Source: Allacma fusca
Taxonomy: Eukaryota > Arthropoda > Collembola > Symphypleona > Sminthuridae
Direction of reading: 5' to 3'
Length of the DNA stretch: 64,000 nucleotides
NCBI GenBank assembly: GCA_947179485.1
Contig: OX359246.1
Span: forward strand, 33,790,001 to 33,854,000
The first letter of the stretch is position 1. Each line of letters opens with the position of its first letter. The notes beneath the pieces are model-generated. The model did no database searches and was not told the origin of the DNA. It saw only the letters and a list, made by a program, of their open reading frames with translations. Positions 57,901-64,000 of the stretch are shown in pieces. A program made the translations under genes and the position numbers.

Positions 57901-60900
57901 AATTACAGCGTAAGAGACTTTGGAACCAGAATAATTAAAAATAAAATTATACATTGTCGCATCGCTCCATATGCATACAATCTTATTTAATGCAATGAAA
58001 CTCTTCTCAAAACATCCTTCATTGAAATATTGTATTGTTCTCAAAAGCATGTGTAAATGCAAATGAAATGAATAAAATTCTTTATTAAAATATTTATTAA
58101 CGCAAAAATTTAAAGAATTTTAAATCCTTTTTGTATTTAAATACCCATTTTATTATGACAGCTCTCAATGCTTATTATTGGCTAACGAGGAAATTCGGGT
58201 AGGAAGTATAGTAATGAAAGAATGAAGAATGGGGTATCGAAAATAAATATTTGAAGTAAGTTTCCTTGTAAAACGTTGTTTGGCTCGTACACATAAAATT
58301 AGCCAAGTGCATAAAAATAGGCAGATGTTCGTTTCAAGAGGAATCTGGACGTCTAGTAAAAGTTACGTTATACAGAAAAAGCACTGTATTGCAAACCCGA
58401 CGGGAAAATTTTGAATCAGACTATCCTGCAACCTGAAAAAACTGTAAACATTACAAGCATTGATGCAAATACAGTCTTCAAGTGCGGACTTTCAAAAATG
58501 GTCTGCAAGGTAAAATAGTACTGCCCGAAAGTTCTTTTTACTTTTTAATCCTTTAATTTTGATCCCTTGAGCTTGTTTGAGCTGGGGAAGGATAATGGAA
58601 ATGTTTTGTATTTTTTATGCTATCCTGCAAAAATATATGTCCAAGTAATACTCTTAAAATAAGACAAATCTGCATATTGTCTGGCCTTCAGTTCAATAAT
58701 GTTAACCAACATAAGGACAAAGAATAATTTTTTCTTATTGTTGGCAGTTGGCCCTCATTCTGTGAATTTTATTAATTACACTAAAATAATTTAATCTTTC
58801 CAAAAAGATAATATTATACGTTCTCAACTACATCCCGTCGTCATAATTATACCAAATGACTCTCCCAATTGCAATAATTTCAAGACAGTAATAATTGAAA
58901 GAATATAAAGCATTACATGCACGAGTTGTTGCAAATTATGACATTAACTTTTATGTCTGTAGCTTGAAAGATTAGTGGTAATGTTATCACTAAATGTAAG
59001 TACATGTGAGATTGTACTTATATCTACATATATACAAAATCCATGAAAGAAACAATGTTCAAGCTTTACAAAATTGCTCAAAATTATCAAATATTTTGTA
59101 TAATTTTTTTTACAGTTGCAGTTTGATAAGAGGAGAAATTTTATTCTAAAGTTACGCCGCAAATAAATATGCTCCCATTAATTAAATGATTGACATACGC
59201 GGTTTGTGTACGTTATAGAGAAATGTGTATCTGCATTTGTACAAAACCAGGTTTGCTATTTGTTCGGAAATTATTCGAACGGAAATAATTTTTGTTTTTA
59301 GTGATTGTTATATTGTGTATATATATATTTTTTTGTAAATTAAAACTAAATAAGGACTTTCAACAAAAAAATGTACAATGTAAGTTGACTATGCATTTAT
59401 CACACTAGATGGCATGGTTTAGCTATTTTGTTTATTTATAACAAAGTAGTACCTGAAAATGAAGTATTACAATACAATCACTGTGACACATTGATCCGTG
59501 TCGTTTTGATCACTCATAAGATACAGCTATCTTGTTCCACTCATATTCGTATAGAACATTAGATATACAATTTGGGACATGTACAAAAAGAAACAACCCA
59601 TTAAATATGGAAACAGCCAAAAATTTTCCCCTTTTTGTGATCTGGAATAAAATGTTACATTTCGAGGAAATCAACTCATTGTCAGATTCCACTGGCATTG
59701 CATGAAACCTTATAGGCCTTGGACCTTGGAACTACTGACTGAAATCCAAATGACTGTCGAATTGTATTTGCAAAGCTGATGAAATCATTTACATACATTC
59801 CTTACTGTAATTAATTTTTTATATCTTTTACACAACCCAAATTTGACCCTTATGTTTCTACTAGGTCAAACTAAAGTATATTTTTTACCTGGCCATTTAG
59901 AAATCCACAGTGATATTTAATAATGCAAATATTTAAATTCTTTCACAAATTTTTAATTTATTCTGGTTTCTTCCCCATTAGGACCTCCGTTATTTTAGTT
60001 CAACTTCACTCACAACAAGAACCAACAGTCATATAAGCGTTTCATAAAAGCGTACATGAAAAGCTAGCATTTTAAATATATAATGTTACTCCTACAATTT
60101 TATTACACAATATGTTGCAAAATATATACCCTGCAGGGAATAAATCTACACCTATTTTATTTGACTCTCAAAATGTTTATATTTAAAATATTTGGCTCTC
60201 ACTTCATCAGCTGCCCTCACGCCAGACTTTGCTTTTTAAGGGTAAATATATTTGGGCACCACTCCTCGCAGCTCAGTGTTACAAATTCTTCAGCATATAA
60301 TTATGTATATTTTATGTGGATGTAACTACAAGAATTTTCTTTCAGAGGGTGTCCTAGGTAAAGAATACTCGATTAAATGTTCTCTGCACTCTATCCCCAT
60401 ATTTTATTTTTTTCCGTAATTACACCCATTGTGTCCAACAAAATTATTCATATTAATCAACCCCCTATACACTCCTAATTTTAGCCCAGGTGTCCTCCCA
60501 CCCTCCTCCCAGAAGTGAAGCTAATAGGAAGTCATGTAATCAGTTAAAAAAACAATAAATGTACAAATAACAAAGGAATCTTAAGTTATAGTCGGGGATG
60601 TACATATATGTACCCCCAACAGTAAAAAATAAATAAAATTATTTCTATCAAAAGAAGGAATTATTACTTTAAAGATTACAAGTCCCAAAAGCTCCAAGGA
60701 AGAATTACAGGAAGGTAATTACATTTCAAGCGAGGCATGGGCTTGAAGTGAACAATCATATAAAATTTGTTTGCCAACATTATTTATCCCTTAAATTTCT
60801 TGCAATGTCCTCCAAATCTGGTTGGACATCCCATCAATACAATTTTTAGCTCTAACTGTTTTTAGCACAATACTTACAAATAAATATGTACGTTCCTAAA

Positions 60901-61522
60901 TGGAGGATATAGAATTGCGGGACGTATTAATATAAGAAACGTAAAAATTATTTTTATACCATTGTTTTTTTCAAAAAATTAATATTACATACAAAACAAA
61001 TACTCACTTTGATTACTCATAACATATAAGGACTAATCCCTAATATTTCTCACATTTGAGGCTTGTTATCACCCCAGAACAGAAAACAAGTCTTCCTTAT
61101 GTGATGTTCCTCAAGTGCAATGAGATATCCTTGGATTTCGTCCACACTTTGAAAAACCCAAGAGCTGTGTATGTCTGTCTTGTCTACAAAAATAATTTTT
61201 GCAATAATTGGATTACAAATGAAATCCTGATTTCTTTCTGTCTTTATTACCAAAGCTATTTTCTAACATGTTTCCTAATTATCATTACACGCAATAAATA
61301 ATCTTAATCTGTAGGTGGTTCTGTGTCTTTCCCCTCACAAAAATTCAAGATACTATATTATTATTGTGGTTTTTTTAAGGGAAAGGGAAACTTTTATTGA
61401 ACAAAAAACATCTGCAAAATTTTTAGTACTATTATTACCACAGAATAATAATTATTATTTCTTATAATAATAATTTCTCGAGTTATATTTCAATTTAATA
61501 ATTTTGTTGAGCCTTTTAAAAA
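54982..61522. other. Intergenic, no supported gene
   Basis: Contains the ERP44 upstream region, a small MITE-like element at about 55813-56166, degenerate GTATTTTG repeats at 55500-55720 and 56240-56440, and otherwise AT-rich sequence. No open frame with recognisable domains, and no tRNA or rRNA seen. Confidence 0.5.
55813..56166. mobile_element. MITE-like element with GGGTCGGATTTTTGT ends
   Basis: GGGTCGGATTTTTGTAAATTTCC near 55813 pairs with ...CACAAAAATCCGACCC ending near 56165. The interior carries repeated GAAAATCyCTG segments, some inverted. No coding potential. The target duplication is not clear. Confidence 0.7.
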
Positions 61523-63575
61523 ATGGAATATTATCATCCGGAGCCGACGATTAGTCAGGAAATTGAGCCTTGTCCCTTTGGGGAAGGAATTCATGAAAAA
61601 ATAGATATAGTTGATAAATCTTCGGTTCGTCAAGTGGTTAGTAAGGGATTGAAATCCTTGGGTCCAACAAAGTCCATCGTTATTGTGGCGCAAGGGCGCC
61701 AAACGTCCAAGGCTGTGACCTGTGCGGAAATTATGAAAGCTAAAAAAACAAATGCGGAGATTCATCAGATCAACCGGGTTGCTTTTATAAAGTGAGGACT
61801 TTTGACCTTTCACCTTTGCTTCGGGCTCTGGAAAAACTGCTGGATATTTATAAGGCTTTAAAAATAATATCCTCTCCCTTAGTTCCATATTTTGCATCAA
61901 ATTTCGTCAAAATCACATTGTTACTATACCATAGGCTCGGCATCTTAAGGAGTTGTTTGTATTTATAAAAAGACACCCCAAAAAAAGAAACAGAAATTAT
62001 GAATGAATTTTGTTATTCCTTACATAATTTATTTTTATAAAAAATTGCGTAAGTGTAATGTAGGTACTGATTACGTATTTAAAATTTTGTAAGTGGGCTT
62101 ACTGGCATTATTAGTAAAAAACCTAAAATAAATTATGAAGATTTATGAGTAAATGTATGCTAATGGACGCATAAATTTGTAAGCTTCTGGTTAAATCCAG
62201 TGCTGTAGGCTTGAAGAAATTAAATTCTAGATAAAAAGGGAGTAAAAATTATTTCAGGAATGAAACAAAAATATAAAGATATAAGGTATGATGTAAAAAA
62301 ATTAAATTAATTCAAAATGTAGCCTTGATTTTTGAGCATGAATAATTTCTTGAGGATTTTGGAAGCCATGCATGACACACTTTTAGATTTAAATAGGGTT
62401 ATTGCTAAAAATGTAAAAAGGGTGGCTTTTGGCTTTACTTTCATATTATATATGTTTCTGATGCTTAAAGGCAAAGTCCTTTCTAGTTTGACTTTCCCTA
62501 TGGATTGACATCCCTGGAATGGGTTGAATAATCACGAGACTGTGAATAATGAGCTGAGCAGGATTCCAGGTGACACTTATTGTCACCTTTTTCCATTCAG
62601 ACATATCCAGTTGGACAGGATCTACTCACCTAACTGTATATCTATAGGGATTTTACTCATTGACTAGATTATTTATGTAAAGACCTGCTAGCTATAGATA
62701 ATATAATTATTATTATACACCTGAGCTTTCTATATCCTGAAACAAAATTCTTGACTGGGCTGAACCTCCATCCAGGTCAAGGTTGATCGTTGATCCTAGC
62801 CTTTCTCGTGGTTTGGGTTCTGTTCTCATTAGTGCTCTCATTGCTCATATATGAGTCGTACACGATGCTATCACAAATGAAGGCAACAAGGAGTAAAGAT
62901 TTTTATTAGAAAGTCCAGGAACTTCACTTGTAAAACTTTCAGTTGGATTCCTTTCATTGAGCCCTATCTTGGTTCTTGAGTGTTGGAAAAATGCTTCCAA
63001 TTTACTGCCTCAAAAAATAATTTGACAGAGTCAAATTATATGCATATATGAATGGGTGGACAATTGTCTTCGAATTGGATAAAAATCCATTGATTACGGA
63101 CGTGCAAGAATCCTTGACACCAAAAGGACGTCTTCAGAATCAAAGTAGTATTGATTCGGACATATATATGTCATTCCTTAGGTCTATGAATAGCCAAGGG
63201 ATACGGAATCATTGTTTATAAATCTTGAGTCTTGATGATTTCTCTGTATGCTAATTTGGTGTTTCATTGAGTGAGTTGAGTTATGTGAGATATATTTGTT
63301 TGGTTTGGTAATGTCAGCTTTGATTGCGCTTCAAGCGTATCATATTATATATGAGCATGTACTATGATAATGACTGTAATTTATATATATACATACGTAT
63401 AGGGATTTCTATATTATATGCAAATAAATACATGAATTTTTTTTTCAGAACCACTGAGACTTACGATCCACTTTTGGAAGGTTTGGAGCCAATCCGAGTG
63501 ACCCGGTCAATACCCTTAATTCATATCTTACTGTCGATGGAGAAGCTGGATGAGAAGATTGCTGGGTAATATTTT

Positions 63576-63607
<32 letters not shown>

Positions 63608-63779
63608 TGTTTTTATTGTACAATAATATAATTATTTACACATGTATATAGTAAAATAAGGAAACTGACTCTGACGAACATTACTCATCCTTTGATTGGT
63701 TGGTTTCAGGTACCAGAAGACATCAGGAGATGGGAAGAAGTACAGTAAAAAAGTCATCCCGTCAGAGTTTTTAGCTTGA
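61523..63779 (+). CDS. RPP25L: Alba-domain RNase P/MRP subunit p25-like protein
   Basis: Three exons, 61523-61791, 63449-63565 and 63710-63779, join in phase to about 151 aa (vertebrate RPP25L is 163). The Alba fold spans residues about 28-115: VRQVVSKGLKSLGPTKSIVIVAQGRQTSKAVTCAEIMK contains the strand-helix-strand core and the conserved GR...KAV(S/T)CAE motif, followed in exon 2 by TRSIPLIHILLS. The C-terminus is short and basic (KTSGDGKKYSKKV). Rpp25 pairs with Rpp20 to bind the P3 helix of RNase P/MRP RNA in the nucleolus. RPP25 versus RPP25L cannot be separated in an invertebrate. The first intron is about 1.66 kb and holds nothing recognised. Confidence 0.9.
63572..63606. repeat. TAA microsatellite in RPP25L intron 2
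   Basis: About ten TAA units just after the exon 2 donor. Confidence 0.9.
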
Positions 63780-64000
63780 CTTTGAATCATCATCATCACG
63801 AGCCAACTAATATAAAACACGGAAATCATGTGTTTTGCTAAGGTTCAGGAAGCAAATCCTTGAAAATAAAACTTTTACCGGCGATTAATAATAAACAAAG
63901 CGTTGGAATTTTCCAAGTTTGAAATCCACCCAATAAAGAATTCCTTTGTGAATTTTTGCGGGCAAAACTAAATAACTTTTGTGTATTAAGATACAGTCAC
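63780..64000. other. 3' flank of the p25-like gene
   Basis: Contains AATAAA at 63865-63870 and again near 63932, plausible polyadenylation signals. Nothing else seen. Confidence 0.5.

Overview
The window is eukaryotic genomic DNA, most likely from an arthropod. It is AT-rich with short GT-AG introns, has dense microsatellites and nested DNA transposons, and carries three recognisable animal genes split by introns: TMEM53 (minus, 4.7-6.0 kb), ERP44 (minus, 51.2-55.0 kb) and an Alba-domain RNase P/MRP p25-like gene (plus, 61.5-63.8 kb). The species cannot be named from the sequence. Exon boundaries were placed by eye from splice consensus and reading-phase agreement, not by transcript evidence.

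The main feature is an apparently complete Polinton/Maverick element (adintovirus-like integrated virus) at 8191-33798, 25,608 bp. It has identical 43-bp terminal inverted repeats beginning AG and a perfect 6-bp target-site duplication (AAATAG). All core functions have open reading frames: packaging ATPase, retroviral-type integrase, minor capsid (penton) candidate, basic core-type protein, double-jelly-roll major capsid protein, adenain-like protease, PIF1-family helicase and protein-primed-type DNA polymerase B. Accessory genes include a single-BIR inhibitor-of-apoptosis-like protein at the left end. At the right end is a RING-H2 protein with three tandem SUMO-interaction-like motifs, the layout of a SUMO-targeted ubiquitin ligase. 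There are also two small single-pass membrane proteins (here X and Y) and two genes I do not recognise (one of at least seven exons at 9.5-11.8 kb, one at 25.7-26.5 kb).

Layout of the element: BIR gene (+); large spliced unknown gene (-); a close-packed plus-strand block ATPase-small ORF-unknown-integrase-penton-basic-MCP-protease with overlapping or nearly abutting reading frames; convergent PIF1 helicase (-); a repeat array with four 28-bp dyads; X and PolB (+, overlapping by 8 bp); a convergent unknown gene (-); a second copy of the X/Y head-to-head promoter block in inverted orientation; Y (+); RING-SIM gene (+); then about 4 kb of repeats ending in two large palindromes at the right terminus. 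The inverted block around the polymerase could allow, or record, inversion of the polymerase module.

Right of the element is a transposon-rich tract (about 35-45 kb). It holds a 3.5-kb transposon with 400-bp inverted repeats and a transposase interrupted by two stop codons, with a pogo-like MITE nested inside it. Next to it is an element with divergent transposase-like and BEN-like genes, both truncated. A six-exon coiled-coil gene of unknown function follows (minus, 45.3-47.1 kb). The stretches 1-4.7, 6-8.2, 47.2-51.2 and 55-61.5 kb hold no gene that I can support.
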